A DNA stretch of 64,000 nucleotides from Trichopria drosophilae. Lineage: Eukaryota > Arthropoda > Insecta > Hymenoptera > Diapriidae. Positions 13,711-25,211 of the stretch are shown piece after piece (the stretch's first letter is position 1; the number at the start of each line of letters is the position of its first letter). The position numbers and the translations under genes were made by a program. The notes below the pieces were generated by a model. It searched no databases and was not told where the DNA came from. It saw only the letters and a list, made by a program, of their open reading frames with translations. The stretch spans positions 63,902,501 to 63,966,500 of the forward strand of contig CM059585.1 of assembly GCA_030407085.1 (NCBI GenBank), in the 5' to 3' direction.

Positions 13711-14061
13711 GTGTGTGTGTGTGTATGATGTATTAGTTTGTGATCATGTTAAGCGTAACATGGTTAGTAACGAAAATATTAAACGGAGAGAGAGAGAGAG
13801 AGTATGAGAAGAAAAAATAATTAAAAATCAAAAATAATTTACGAATAACAACGTATTATTTTTAGAAAATGTGCTTTAAACCAAGAATATTTTCTTACAA
13901 ATTGTACACGTTGTTTGATACTCGTACTTAAGAATATATTCTTATAGTTATAAGAGGGACTGCCTCTCAATTTAAGAATATATTCTGGGCGCCTATTTAA
14001 GAGTCACGTATTCTCAAAATAAGTGTCATATCCTTAAACTTAGTATATCAGTTTTTCGGTG
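12026..14061. mobile_element. TA-flanked foldback element, about 2.0 kb, non-coding
   Basis: The ends CACCGAAAAACT (12026) and AGTTTTTCGGTG (14061) are inverted copies, similar for about 23 bp, and are flanked by TA (12024-12025; 14062-14063). Inside, nested inverted arms pair 12240-12432 with 13148-13345 and 12448-12556 with 12835-12957, with indels between them. The right half carries a (GT)n tract (about 13669-13722) and a (GA)n tract (about 13787-13802). No transposase is present. A diverged piece of one arm recurs at 43857-44045, so this is a repeat family. TA target and inverted ends suggest Tc1/mariner-type mobilisation. Confidence 0.75.
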
Positions 14062-14065
14062 TACG

Positions 14066-14655
14066 TTAACCCTTTGCGGCGCACCTTTTTCTTTATACGG
14101 AAAACAGCTGAAAATTGTTACGAATCTGAAGTCAGATTTTGTAAATTCAAAATGGCGGCTCGAAGATGGCCGACATAAATGTAAAAAATTTACTTGATTT
14201 TGATGAAAGTTGGTACTCGGGGGTTTTTGGGATCGCTGATTGCGAATATGAAGTCAGATTTTGTAAATTCAAAATTGTGGATCCAAGATGGCCTACATAA
14301 ATGTAAAAATTTACTTGATAGAGATAAAACTTGATACTCTATGTACTCGGAATTTTAAATAAAAAAGTCAGAGATCAGATTCGTAATTAGCGACCCCAAA
14401 AACCCACGAGTACACAGTTTCGTCAATATCGGGTACATTTTCATATTTCGATCGGACATCTTGGATCCTCCATTTTGAATATTCAAAATCCGAGGCCAGT
14501 TTCGTAATCGGCGATCCCAGAAACCCCCGAGTAACGAGTTTCAAGTAAATCAGATGGATTTTTAAAAATTCATCCGCCACATTGTTTCCGCCATTATGAA
14601 TTTTTCAAAACCGACTTCAAATTCGTAATCACCGACCCCAGCAACCCCCGAGGAA
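14066..14655. repeat. Dispersed repeat family, copy C: two forward and about three inverted units
   Basis: Starts at TTAACCCTTTGCGG (14066). Units at about 14129-14200 and 14240-14310 carry 'cgaa-ctgaagtcagatttt' then 'aattcaaaatggcg'. Units at about 14375-14480, 14485-14590 and 14595-14655 carry the inverted form with 'aacccccgagt'. Period is roughly 110-120 bp. The TTAA-CCCTTT edge resembles piggyBac-type ends, but no partner end is visible. Short plus or minus open frames here are by-products of the repeat. Confidence 0.65.
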
Positions 14656-15446
14656 ATATTAAAATAATAACATATGTTGTTTATTGTAAAATATATTACT
14701 TATACAAGTAGCATCATTGCCTTTATAAAAATACCGTTTGGAATCTGACGGACCCTACGTTACCCGGCGATCTTTTTTATACTTTATCACGCGACCCACT
14801 GATTTAGTTATCACATATTATCCCCAAAAAAGTTTCAGATTAATCGATAAAGGTTGGAACGAGAAAAATAAAAAAATGCATACGATTTGCAACTACCTTC
14901 TGGGTTATTTTTCTGATATTGCAGATTCAATTATCAATGGATTACACCGACATTTTTCGGGCAATCGTAACATTTACCGACGTATTTAAAAAGTAAAAAG
15001 TTAATATAATTGCAACTTTTGTTCAAAATATCAATGCGTACTAAATACTCGAAAAAATTCATTTCCGTGTACTACTGTATTATGCTACCATTTTAATGAA
15101 AGGTGTTTAAAACTGCTTATTTTGCTTCAGTTTGCATGGAAAAATTACCACCAATTTACACCTCGATCTTTTTCCAAAAGTGGGTTTTTTATTGTAACTT
15201 TATATTTTAAACAATTAAAACGAAAATCTCATGCACAGCGTCAACTCAACTCGTTTAGAATTTTATATATATTCTTGTAAAATATACATTTTTCGTTTTC
15301 CTTTTCAAAAATTCGGGGAACGAGAGGGACAAAGCCAACATTCTGGTGGTTTCATGACGGAGAATACCTGTTGAAGCTACAGCAGCCGATGAAATAATAC
15401 ATTGGGCCAGCGCTTCCCCTCCAACCCCGTTTATTTGCACGCTATA
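14656..15446. other. Unassigned stretch; no gene recognised
   Basis: Open frames at 14738-14989 (plus) and 15255-15485 (minus) have no recognisable motif. The sequence at about 15310-15440 is somewhat GC-richer than its surroundings. Confidence 0.4.
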
Positions 15447-15449
15447 CAG

Positions 15450-16718
15450 GGTGAGTCTGATAGAAGTGAACATAGGGAAACCCATGTTAAGGCTACGCGC
15501 CTCGTGATTGGTCGATTCCGGTGGAACGTTGCTTCTCGCTGATTGGTTGTATTAGAGAGACAAGAATGTAAACAAAATACTGTCTGTATGTATCAAATCT
15601 CTTGTGTGACATAACGGACATAACCACGTTTTGGGCTTATGTAAAATGTGTCAAATCCGTGAAATGTGTAACACAAACTAAAATTCAAGACTCAGTTCGT
15701 GAATCTGTACTTTTGTTACAACCGGATGCAGCCGATAAGTTGAAGGGTTTTCAACAAATCAATTGGCAAGAGTAAAATGTGCTATTCATCAATGATGCAG
15801 AGATATTCTACTCCAAAAATGATATCAGATAAGTTTTTCGTTTTAATAAAATCATTTCAATTTACAGCAAAGAATCTGGTACTTTGTGTCGTGTTATTAC
15901 AGATACAACCGCTCAAATCATCGGAAACAATCGCATGAAAGATTTGTTGCTTAGTGCTCGAATATCGGAGCTGTGATATGGGCTAAATCAATTGTATCAA
16001 TTGTCATAAAACGATTCTTCGATGAGATTCACCGAAAGCAGGAATGGGCATGGGGATGCACAAAGTCGTGAATCGTCCTGTAAGTATTCCCGTCAATGTT
16101 ATAATTTTACTCATTTTCTTCTCTTTTCCTTCGCCATGAACAGTGTTGACTCGAGTTTCTCAACGTGCAATGAAATTATTTATGTATTTTTATTTTCCTC
16201 TGTTTCGTATAATAAACAACAGCGATTGAAGTAAATTACACTGTAACTAAGTAAAAAGATCGCAAAGTACTAATATGTCTTTTTCCAGGCAGTCGTAATT
16301 GCGAGTAACCTTTCACCTTCGATACTAATTTCCTAAAAAGTGGCGCTAGCAAATTAGTTCAAAAATCAGCTCGTTTACGGAAAAAATTCATTAGAATCTC
16401 ATTTCGATGATACCACATTGCACGGAGCAGACTCATAGTGCTGTCGAAAAGTCTGCCATGAACGATACTTTCCTCTTTTCGAATTCTCTCCAAATACAAA
16501 TCGAGAAACCTGGTAAAACCTTCAGTATGGAACTCATCAGCAGGTCTTGGAAATTTTCTTTATCGCTCGGCCTGATGCATGATGTTGAAAAGAGCTTCTG
16601 TCAAACCAGGCAGAAGCAAAAGTTTCCCGTATAGCAGTACCGTCCATTCCCATGCAAAAAATTAATTTCATTTTATTTACAATGTATGTTATAATGAGAA
16701 CGTAAGTGGAGTGAACAA
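15450..16718 (+). repeat. Left arm of the 4.3-kb palindrome
   Basis: Near-identical inverted copy of 18442-19710. It includes a 70-codon frame (16022-16234) and a 75-codon frame (16407-16634), both mirrored in the other arm with few changes. Neither resembles a known protein, and I do not call them genes. Confidence 0.9.
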
Positions 16719-17643
16719 TAGTATATTATGCTTCAAGTGCGTAAAGTTGGGCTTTACGCATGAGGCGTGATGGCGCGTACGAGTGGCTGGCGGAGCCGGG
16801 CACGAGTACATTGCGCCATCGTGCGAATGCGTAAACCTTACGCACGTGTTGCATATCCTATTTTTTGCACGTCGGTGCGTAAAGTTCGGAACGGAAAATA
16901 AAAATATCGGAACGGAACTAAAAATAAAAATTTTTGTAATTTGTTTGCTTGAACTTAGTTGACTGAATGAACGTGTTACTGCTGCGGCTCGTTCGGGCGC
17001 GAAAAAAGAGGGGGGTTCGGGGGGCGAAGCCCCCCCATTTAACAATATATTATTCATAATGATAATATGTGGATTACCATTTTGTATATATTTAAACTAA
17101 ACCTGCTCATACATTATGTTTTTAATTTTGTTCTCTATTGTCATTATTATATTTATTTACGAAGACATATTATTGCTTCTTTTGTTATTGTTTATGATAG
17201 TGTAAGTTTATTTACGAAGTGACATCTATTTATGTTCCAGGAATTGAAAAAAATTATATGTAAACGTTAACTGGAATGACGGGGGTTGAGAGGCGGAACC
17301 ACAATCACAAATGAAAATAATGTGAATAATTTGTTGTTTTATAGAATATATTTACGCTCGCGACACGTAAGTGTAGGATTGGTGCGTTTGGGGCGGGAGG
17401 GTTCAGTGTTATCAGTTTAAGGGGATTTTGTACGATAGTGGGAGAAGCTTACACAAGCATTACAGTAGGTAGACGTTCTATCACCATCGCCCAAATCCCC
17501 CTAAATTGGCATCACTGCTTTTACTTTACGCCCTAGTTTCACTTTACGCACAGTCTGTACTTTACGCACACGTATGCGCTAATGGAGTACTTTACGCACG
17601 GAAAAAGGCACTTTACGCACGAACTTTACGCATGGGCGTGCAA
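16719..17643. mobile_element. Non-autonomous insertion with clustered ACTTTACGC motifs
   Basis: Interrupts the left palindrome arm relative to the right arm. The left portion has GTGCGTAAAG at 16737 and 16875 plus variants near 16752 and 16824-16846. The right portion (17523-17642) has six CTTTACGC units in inverted sense. The arrangement resembles subterminal transposase-binding repeats of DNA transposons. A GC-rich perfect hairpin (17019-17036) sits inside. A 122-codon minus-strand frame (16689-17057) is of low complexity and is not a credible protein. Target-site duplication is unclear because A-runs blur the junction. Confidence 0.6.
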
Positions 17644-18441
17644 AAAATCAATTTGATGTCATTTCATTTATTCAATTAGGATTAAGGTTACGAGATCAAA
17701 TAAGCCATTTTACTGGACCGAACCAACGTTCCTGAAAAATGTTGTTAAGATCGTTCTTAACCGGTCTGACACCATGCGCTGGAGGTCTATCCTGTCGAAA
17801 TCAGATCGCCCGCTCTCCCATCGAGCTGAAGTTGGCATACGCAGTCCAGCATACGTGTAAGCGCACAAATGTCTTTTTTATTTTTTAAACGAAGTAACTT
17901 GCATTTATTGTTAACTGGACAAATTTTATTTTACTCAGTAGTTCAATAAGTATTTATTAAAAAATTACAAAGTTCGCCCGATCATGCTACCTCATACATA
18001 TGCTGGACTGCGTATGCTAACTTCAGCCTGATCGCTCTCCCTGCAATTTATTGAAAGACAATAAATATTACCTAACCAAGTTTAGAATAAGAAACAGGCC
18101 AAATCTAACAAGTGATAGCATAATAATTCGCAAGCTTCCAACGAACTTCTCAGCAGCGGCATCCAACCTGTCAGCCGATAAGCAGGGTTTATCAAATTTT
18201 TAGAAAATTTTTCATTTTATACGTGGTTTTTCCTTTTACATTATAATAACAATTAAATTATTTTCGTATGTTTTTAATGTGCATTCATGTGAAAACACGC
18301 GCATGGTGTCAGACCGGTTAAGAACGATGTTAACAACATTTTTCAGGAACGTTGGTTGGGTAAGTTCGGTCCAGTAAAATGGCTTATTTGATCTCGTAAC
18401 CTTAATCCTAATTGAATAAATGAAATGACATCAAATTGATT

Positions 18442-19710
18442 TTGTTCACTCCACTTACGTTGTCATTATAACATACATTGTAAATAAAATAAAATTAATT
18501 TTTTGCATGGGAATGGACGGTACTGCTATACCGGAAACTTTTGCTTCTGCCTGGTTTGACAGAAGCTCTTTTCAACATCATGCATCAGGCCGAGCGATAA
18601 AGAAAATTTCCAAGACCTGCTGATGAGTTCCATACTGAAGGTTGTACCAGGTTTCTCGATTTGTATTTGGAGAGAATTCGAAAAGAGGAAAGTATCGTGC
18701 ATGACAGACTTTTCGACAGCACTGTGAGTCTGCTCCGTGCAATGTGGTATCATCGAAATGAGATTCTAATGAATTTTTTCCGAAAACAAGCTGATTTTTG
18801 GACTAATTTGCTAGCGCCACTTTTTAGGAAATTAGTATCGAAGGTGAAAGGTGACTCGCAATTACGACTGCCTGGAAAAAGACATATTAGTACTTTGCGA
18901 TCTTTTTACTTAGTTACAGTGTAATTTACTTCAATCGCTGTTGTTTATTATACGAAACAGAGGAAAATAAAAATACATAAATAATTTCATTGCACGTTGA
19001 GAAACTCGAGTCAACACTGTTCATGGCGAAGGAAAAGAGAAGAAAATGAGTAAAATTATAACATTGACGGGAATACTTACAGGACGATTCACGACTTTGT
19101 GCATCCCCATGCCCATTCCTGCTTTCGGTGAATCTCATCGAAGAATCGTTTTATGACAATTGATACAATTGATTTAGCCCATATCACAGCTCCGATATTC
19201 GAGCACTAAGCAACAAATCTTTCATGCGATTGTTTCCGATGATTTGAGCGGTTGTATCTGTAATAACACGACACAAAGTACCAGATTCTTTGCTGTAAAT
19301 TGAAATGATTTTATTAAAACGAAAAACTTATCTGATATCATTTTTGGAGTAGAATATCTCTGCATCATTGATGAATAGCACATTTTACTCTTGCCAATTG
19401 ATTTGTTGAAAACCCTTCAACTTATCGGCTGCATCCGGTTGTAACAAAAGTACAGATTCACGAACTGAGTCTTGAATTTTAGTTTGTGTTACACATTTCA
19501 CGGATTTGACACATTTTACATAAGCCCAAAACGTGGTTATGTCCGTTATGTCACACAAGAGATTTGATACATACAGACAGTATTTTGTTTACATTCTTGT
19601 CTCTCTAATACAACCAATCAGCGAGAAGCAACGTTCCACCGGAATCGACCAATCACGAGGCGCGTAGCCTTAACATGGGTTTCCCTATGTTCACTTCTAT
19701 CAGACTCACC
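18442..19710 (-). repeat. Right arm of the 4.3-kb palindrome
   Basis: Inverted near-identical partner of 15450-16718, carrying the mirrored open frames 18526-18753 and 18926-19138 (minus) with unrecognised products. Confidence 0.9.
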
Positions 19711-19713
19711 ATG

Positions 19714-20254
19714 TATGTTATGTAGCAAAATTTCACTTTAGTGTGTTTTTAGTGCATATACCTGTACATTATTAATCGTGTGTTAAACATTTAAGTACCA
19801 TTTTTATTGTATGTGACTTAAAATAAAATATATACTACAATGATTTTGAAAATTATTTCCTGCATTTAATATTTCGATTGTCATTTTTACCTCTTATATT
19901 TGCGCTTTTTCTCATTTTATTTACAGGATTTATTTATATCGTTTTGAGTTCGAAACAAGGGTGCCAGATTTGAGGACAAAAAGTCGCCTACCAATGCTAA
20001 TTAAATGCGGAATTGATCGACATGTCGCCTAATCTGGCATCCCTGTTTCTAAATTTCAATATATTTTGATCATATTAAATAACATAATCAGTCCTGAATT
20101 TATATTTACTACGAATTATTTTGATAGTTGGTCACAGTTTGCAGGGCATGCCTATGATAACTATTGACAACAGTCACGTCATATTGAAAGAGTCCATTAA
20201 GCTTAGAATGACTTATTGTAAGTGAAGTAGTCATCTATATTATTTGGTTTGTCG
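19714..20254. other. A+T-rich stretch, nothing recognised
   Basis: No coding, RNA or repeat signature was seen between the palindrome and the decayed minus-strand gene. Confidence 0.5.
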
Positions 20255-21117
20255 CTACCATAAAAACACCTTACCATGTAAACGTTCTTGAGACATGTGT
20301 CCGAAATTAAAATCGGCCATAAAACTAACTTTGGACCATCGTGTTATTGGCAAAACGTCAATATTTAAAATTAATTTTAATTTGACACAAGGAAGTGCGT
20401 GCGTCTCATAGTCTGTAATTAGTTGATTTATTATATTACGCAAGCCAAAATGCCAATATGTCCCCCCTGCTACATTTCTTATCTCAGTTTTCCTTTGGGA
20501 CTCTAAAAGTGTTCGCGGGTCTTTTGGTAGAAACCATAGCTGCGTCACGTACTTCATTAAAATGCTCATTAAGGAACGCATAGTATTGCAGGAAATCTTA
20601 TATTTCAAGGACCAGTGTGCAAGTTCATTTGTGAAATTTATATTTTTTAAGATTTTTATAAGTTATCTATGTTTGGAGGAGGCATAAACATTTCTTCGGT
20701 AACATTAGTTCGATCATTAGGAAATTCGTTATTTTCATCGTATTCATAATTTCGATCATATTCATCATTTTCTTCAAAGCCATGATTTTCTAAAGAGTAG
20801 TAGCTTTCACAATCTGAAATAGATTCAGAGTCTGAATCAGAAACGAAGTATGAAAAATTTTCATCCAAAGAATTAAGAGTTATCTCGAAATTGTGGTTTG
20901 CGGTTTCATTAAAAAAATTGCGAATCGTCTGGGGTTTCTTCATTATTAATGAAATATGGGGGTATCATACTTTGAAGGTTATCATCTTCTGATTCATTTG
21001 ATGATGAATCAGGGTCAATGTAACACATATCTACGTCACGTTCGGCCTTTTTTGGTACTAAACGACGTAAATGCCTTTTAGTACACAAACCTCATGATTT
21101 TCTTTTACGTCGTAACA
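20255..21117 (-). pseudogene. Decayed DNA-transposon-type gene, N-terminal part
   Basis: Read on the minus strand, the gene opens near 21117 with a basic MLRRKRKS, hits TGA after eight codons and continues in frame with an acidic, Ser-rich stretch to a TAA near 20925. The adjacent frame (20943-20656) carries another acidic stretch rich in Asp, Glu and Tyr. The next piece (20608-20255) has LPKDPRTLLES, then GGTYWHFGLRN and LILNIDVLPI, an order I associate with an uncharacterised transposon-encoded family common in invertebrate genomes. No catalytic core is visible, because the copy is cut or diverged after about 20255. At least one stop and two frameshifts make it a pseudogene. Superfamily not assigned; confidence rests on the LPKDPRTLL/YWHFGL block only. 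Confidence 0.5.
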
Positions 21118-21253
21118 TTACTACAAATACCGACTACTACCGGTCTAATCCTGGCTATTTACAATAGCGAGTATCGATTTTGATAATACATCAAATATGA
21201 ATTTCAATTACAGCACGTTCCAGTGTAGTAATTTGAAAGAAGGGTATAATAGC

Positions 21254-21350
21254 CCACACAGCACCGATGATATCGGTTATGTCACAGAAACGATTCTCTA
21301 TCGAGCGGTTATGGTTGCGGAAACATAACGGTTTCCTTCCGGATATGTAT
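21254..21350 (+). repeat. Dispersed repeat copy shared with 11909-12020
   Basis: Same ordered phrases as 11909-12020 ('acacagcacc-atgat', 'cggttatgt', 'aaacataacggttt', 'ccggatatgtat'). No termini are identified. Confidence 0.5.
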
Positions 21351-22359
21351 CTGTTGTATTGCAGGCAGATAACTATGTGCGCTTTTTAAAATTTCAAAAT
21401 CGTAACTGATACATGTACTATTGCATAACGGTAACGTATCTGACACATAACTGAAATTTTCGAAAAATATGAAAAATACGATAATGATACATATCCGAAA
21501 CATAACAAAAACATAACATAAATAACGTAACAAACACATAACAAAAACAACAAAAAGACGATGGATATGTTTTTTTTAACGCATAAGTTCGTAGTATAAA
21601 CCGCACTTTCATCCGCTTTTTTCTCCTTCGTTACATAAAATATCGTATGCCACACGTGCGAAAGTGTATTCTCCTCGGATAAAACACTTCGTACTAGTAG
21701 CATAATGTACTATTAATTTTTCATAGAAAAATAAATGTTTCATGTTCAGAAACAAAAAAGAAGCACAAAGAGAATAAAATTTAACAAATAGGAAAATTAA
21801 TTTATTGGGAAACATAAATATGAATTATGTTGATAGCCTATCTTCATTGCATTTAGTTTATTTAATACAATGAACATTATGGAAAACAATACTGAAAGCT
21901 TATTTTCTAAGAATATTCACACGTGACTAGTTATTGGGACGTTAATATTACAATAAATTATAAAAAACACCAAATTTATTAAATATTTTTATTGCTTAAA
22001 ATAGTTATTATCTTCAGTAATGACAACAAATACATTATGTGCAGTAAACTACGGTCATCCTTAAATAATTTCCAGCATTATAACAAATTATTATACTATA
22101 TTCATCGATTTATCAGGCACAATTCTCAGTGAAGCTCCGCAGAGTTTGCCGTTTTGTTTCCGGTCCGCAGAATTGCTTCTGAAAAATATAAGTGATATGA
22201 CTTTATTACAATCTTGGAATTTGTAATGCACTTACCTCATTTAAAAACAGAGCAAGTATTTTTTATTCAATAATATAATATTTAGAAAAAATTAATAATA
22301 ACAAAACAATAAATTTAAAAAAATACATAAAGTTGCGAATAAATTTCAGTAAAATTTGA
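21351..22359. other. A+T-rich stretch without recognised genes
   Basis: Several minus-strand open frames (21309-21815) overlap one another. They are low-complexity (Phe, Cys, Val, Tyr) and look like chance products of A+T-rich sequence with 'ataac' repeats. Confidence 0.5.
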
Positions 22360-22394
22360 TTAACCCATTCGCGCCTCCGGTACATATATGTACC
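22360..22394 (+). mobile_element. piggyBac-like terminus next to a 16-bp perfect palindrome
   Basis: TTAA (22360-22363) is followed by CCCATTCGCGCCTCC and then the perfect palindrome GGTACATATATGTACC (22379-22394). TTAA followed by CCC-TT is the usual start of piggyBac-type elements. No matching right end or transposase was found, so this may be a lone end or a truncated copy. Confidence 0.45.
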
Positions 22395-23187
22395 ACCCAC
22401 AAAATATGTCATAATTCTAATAAATTTGAACGAACCAACAAATACATTGGCTTGTTTTGTTCACTGACGTTACTACTATGTGTAAAAAAATAGTAAATAA
22501 CATAGTGCAATTATAATTATTATAAACAATAGATATAATATAGTTTCATGAACGTCAAGCGTGTCGCATGTATATCAGTTCGCTCCGGATAATTAAGTGT
22601 TTATAGTTAAAATATTGCTATCAATTGCATAGTTTTTTTGCAAATAGTATAATTGGCGATGTGTAGCAGCGTTGTCTTATGATTTCCGTTTAAAATTTCA
22701 ATGCAGATTGAACTTGTTTGTGTGCAACTATTATTTTTGTGTTGCCACGTCAAACTGCCGTCTGTCCGTTGTTCAATTCAAACTGGTTTTAAGTGATTTT
22801 TAGTATTCAAAGTGCCGAACTGTGATTATATTTTGTGCAAGTCATAGTTAATCGTACCCAGTTTTATCATTGTTCGAAGAGCTTTTACAGCTCCGGATTA
22901 CCTCTTTAAGACTTTTAATTCTGGTCGTTTTTAATTTATACTTCGTTTTATTTTTGGAACTGACTGTAGCTAAACAGCACACATACTTGTGCCAAGTACG
23001 CACACGCGCGTGATATGTGTACCATTGTAACGTTATCGAACTCTATACCATCGAGTACGTCAATTTACATTGGAACATGTTGCCATGTTGAATCTCACGC
23101 AGCTTCTGGAACCGCCCGATTTGAAAGGCTATATATACGCTCGACCTCATTTTTACGTCGTCACCAACTGCTAGATGCTTCTTAGAT
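22395..23187 (+). other. Unassigned sequence upstream of the chimeric retrotransposon
   Basis: Less A+T-rich than its surroundings from about 22540. It could be 5' UTR or ORF1 remnant of the LINE that follows, or interior of a piggyBac-like element. No conserved motif was seen. Confidence 0.35.
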
Positions 23188-25211
23188 GTGGACCCTTTAT
23201 TGCCAACCGACTATCACCATGTCGCAAGCACCCTTCAATTGTTAACACCAGTCAGATCAGCATCTTTGAACTTTAAGAATGAATTCCTTGATTACTTTAA
23301 TGCTGATTTCAACAACATAAATAGTGAGATATTAAATACAAATTGGTGCGCGCTTTTATCTTCTTCAGATGTAAACTCTATGACCGATATTTTTTACTCA
23401 AATTTAAATGTAATTTTGCAACGCCATGTACCTAAAAAGACTATATAATTTTAATCGCCCGCGATGGTACACGACTAGTTTAATACAATTAATTAATGCT
23501 AAGAAGTCTGCACATAAAATCTGGAAAGAATCCAACCGTTCTGATGACTTTAACGCGTTCAACTGACTTCGAGCACAATGCATACGACTATCTAGGAAAT
23601 TATATACTGATTACATCAGAAAGGTTGAATTTCAGTCTAGGACTAATATAAGGTCTTTCTGGGCATACTTTAACAACCTCAGGAAAAGTAACGTTTTGCC
23701 TAATACCACGATATCGCAAACTTGTTTGCTTCGAATTTCAAGTCAATTTACGCCAGGAGCTCTAGTGCCTGTAGCTCTGATAACTTAAACACAGAACCTT
23801 ATCAGTCTTTAGTCATAACTCGCGAAGATATTTTATAGGCGTCTCTATTAATGAAGGATGACCTTGGCGGGGGTCCAGATGTGTTGCCTCCAGTCTTAAT
23901 AAAAAAATGCATATCTTCCCTGATTGAGCCATTGCTGCTTATTTTTAATAGTTCACTGTCCTCGGGAATTTTTCCAGCTCTATGGAAAAAATCATTCATT
24001 ACCCCAATTTTCAAATCTGGTAATAAACAAAATATAAAAAACTACCGCCCTATCTGTATCCTTAATGTTTTATCAAAATTATTCGACTTAATAGTTGCAT
24101 CAAAAATTTTTGACTTTATCCTCAGCAAAATAGTTGCCCAGCAGCATGGCTTCGTTAAGGGCAGATCTGCGATATCGAACCTTTTAGTTTTTTCTTCATA
24201 CGTCACCGAAGCACTTGATGCCTCTCATCAAGTTGACGCAATATATCTGGACTTTTTAAAGGCGTTCGATTCCGTTGATCACGGCATTATGGTGGACAAA
24301 TTGCGTTTGTCCGGCTTCGGGGGATCACTGCTTGCATGGATTTACTCCTATTTGACAGAACGGTATCAGGCTGTCCGAATAAACGGATATATTTCCAACT
24401 TTTTTGAGTCTTCATCGGGAGTTCCACAGGGATCTCATTTGGGACCGTTACTATTTATTTTATTTATAAATGATTTGGGGAATGTTATATCCCATTCCCA
24501 ATTTCTCTTTTATGCCGATGACCTGAAACTATTCAGCATTGTGAAGTCTCCCTTAGACGCTTCTAAAATGCTCCTTGATCTCGAGCGAATTAACGATTGG
24601 TGCCGCTCTAATCGACTTCATCATAATTTAAATAAATGCAAGATAATGCACCTCACTAGATCACATTCTACCTTCCGTTTTAACTATGTCATTCAAAGGC
24701 ATGATCGGGCTTGCGTACAGGATATTAGTGATCTTGGCGTGAGATTTGATCATGTGGGATCGTTTTCCGGGCACCTACAGTTGGTAGTAAATAAAGCCTT
24801 CAAACAACTTGGTTTTCTTAAGCGTGCGACTAAGAAATTTACTGACACCTCAGCTATCATCCACTTATACAAATCTCTAGTTCTGCCTCATTTATTATAC
24901 GCCTCATCCATTTGGTCCCCTTTCACAAACCGTGACGTTAAAATACTTGAATCCGTTCAAAGGAAATTTCTGAGATATCTGTCCTACAAAACAACCAATC
25001 CAATGCATAGATTTTCACACAGCTATTCACAAATATCTACCCAATTTCACATCCCTACAGTCCACTCAGTTCATAAAGTAAATGATATCATCCTTGTCAA
25101 AAAAATATTATCCAGTATACTCTCATCGCCTGAGGTGTCTAATTATTTTACATCACGTAAGCCTACGCAGTCTCTTCGATTTTATCGCACGTTAAATGAG
25201 TACCGGAAATC
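23188..25211 (+). pseudogene. Jockey-like LINE reverse transcriptase, 5'-decayed and 3'-truncated
   Basis: The 23188-23448 frame and the broken frames to about 23850 encode the linker between endonuclease and RT (for example FNRPRWYTTSLIQLINAKK and LYTDYIRKVEFQSRTN), with several stops and shifts. From 23851 the RT is open: GGGPDVLPPVLIK, ITPIFKSGNKQNIKNYRPI, YLDFLKAFDSVDHG (about residue 133), SGVPQGSHLGPLLFILFIND and FYADDLKLF (YADD at 221-224), then the thumb. This order is typical of the jockey/BS/X group. The normal C-terminal end (about residue 450, TLNEYRKSQ) is replaced in frame by another element's RT. No intact endonuclease or ORF1 is present. Confidence 0.85.

Larger units (their letters stand above)
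15447..19713. mobile_element. Giant palindromic (foldback) element, 4.3 kb, TA-flanked
   Basis: Left arm 15450-16718 and right arm 18442-19710 are inverted copies: paired positions always sum to 35160, so there is no net indel over 1,269 bp, and I noticed only a handful of substitutions. Arm similarity resumes further in (17644-17779 against 18299-18443), so the left arm was interrupted by an insertion at 16719-17643. A further small inverted pair lies at 17824-17859 / 17997-18029. The outer end CAGGGTGAG (right copy CATGGTGAG) is flanked by TA on both sides. The arms hold mirrored open frames of 70 and 75 codons with no recognised domain. The CAGGGTG end matches the mariner at 56020, suggesting mobilisation in trans. 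Confidence 0.8.

Noticed and set aside
21309..21815. Overlapping hydrophobic minus-strand frames (possible membrane proteins)
   Set aside because: Low-complexity translations of A+T-rich 'ataac' repeats in several frames at once.
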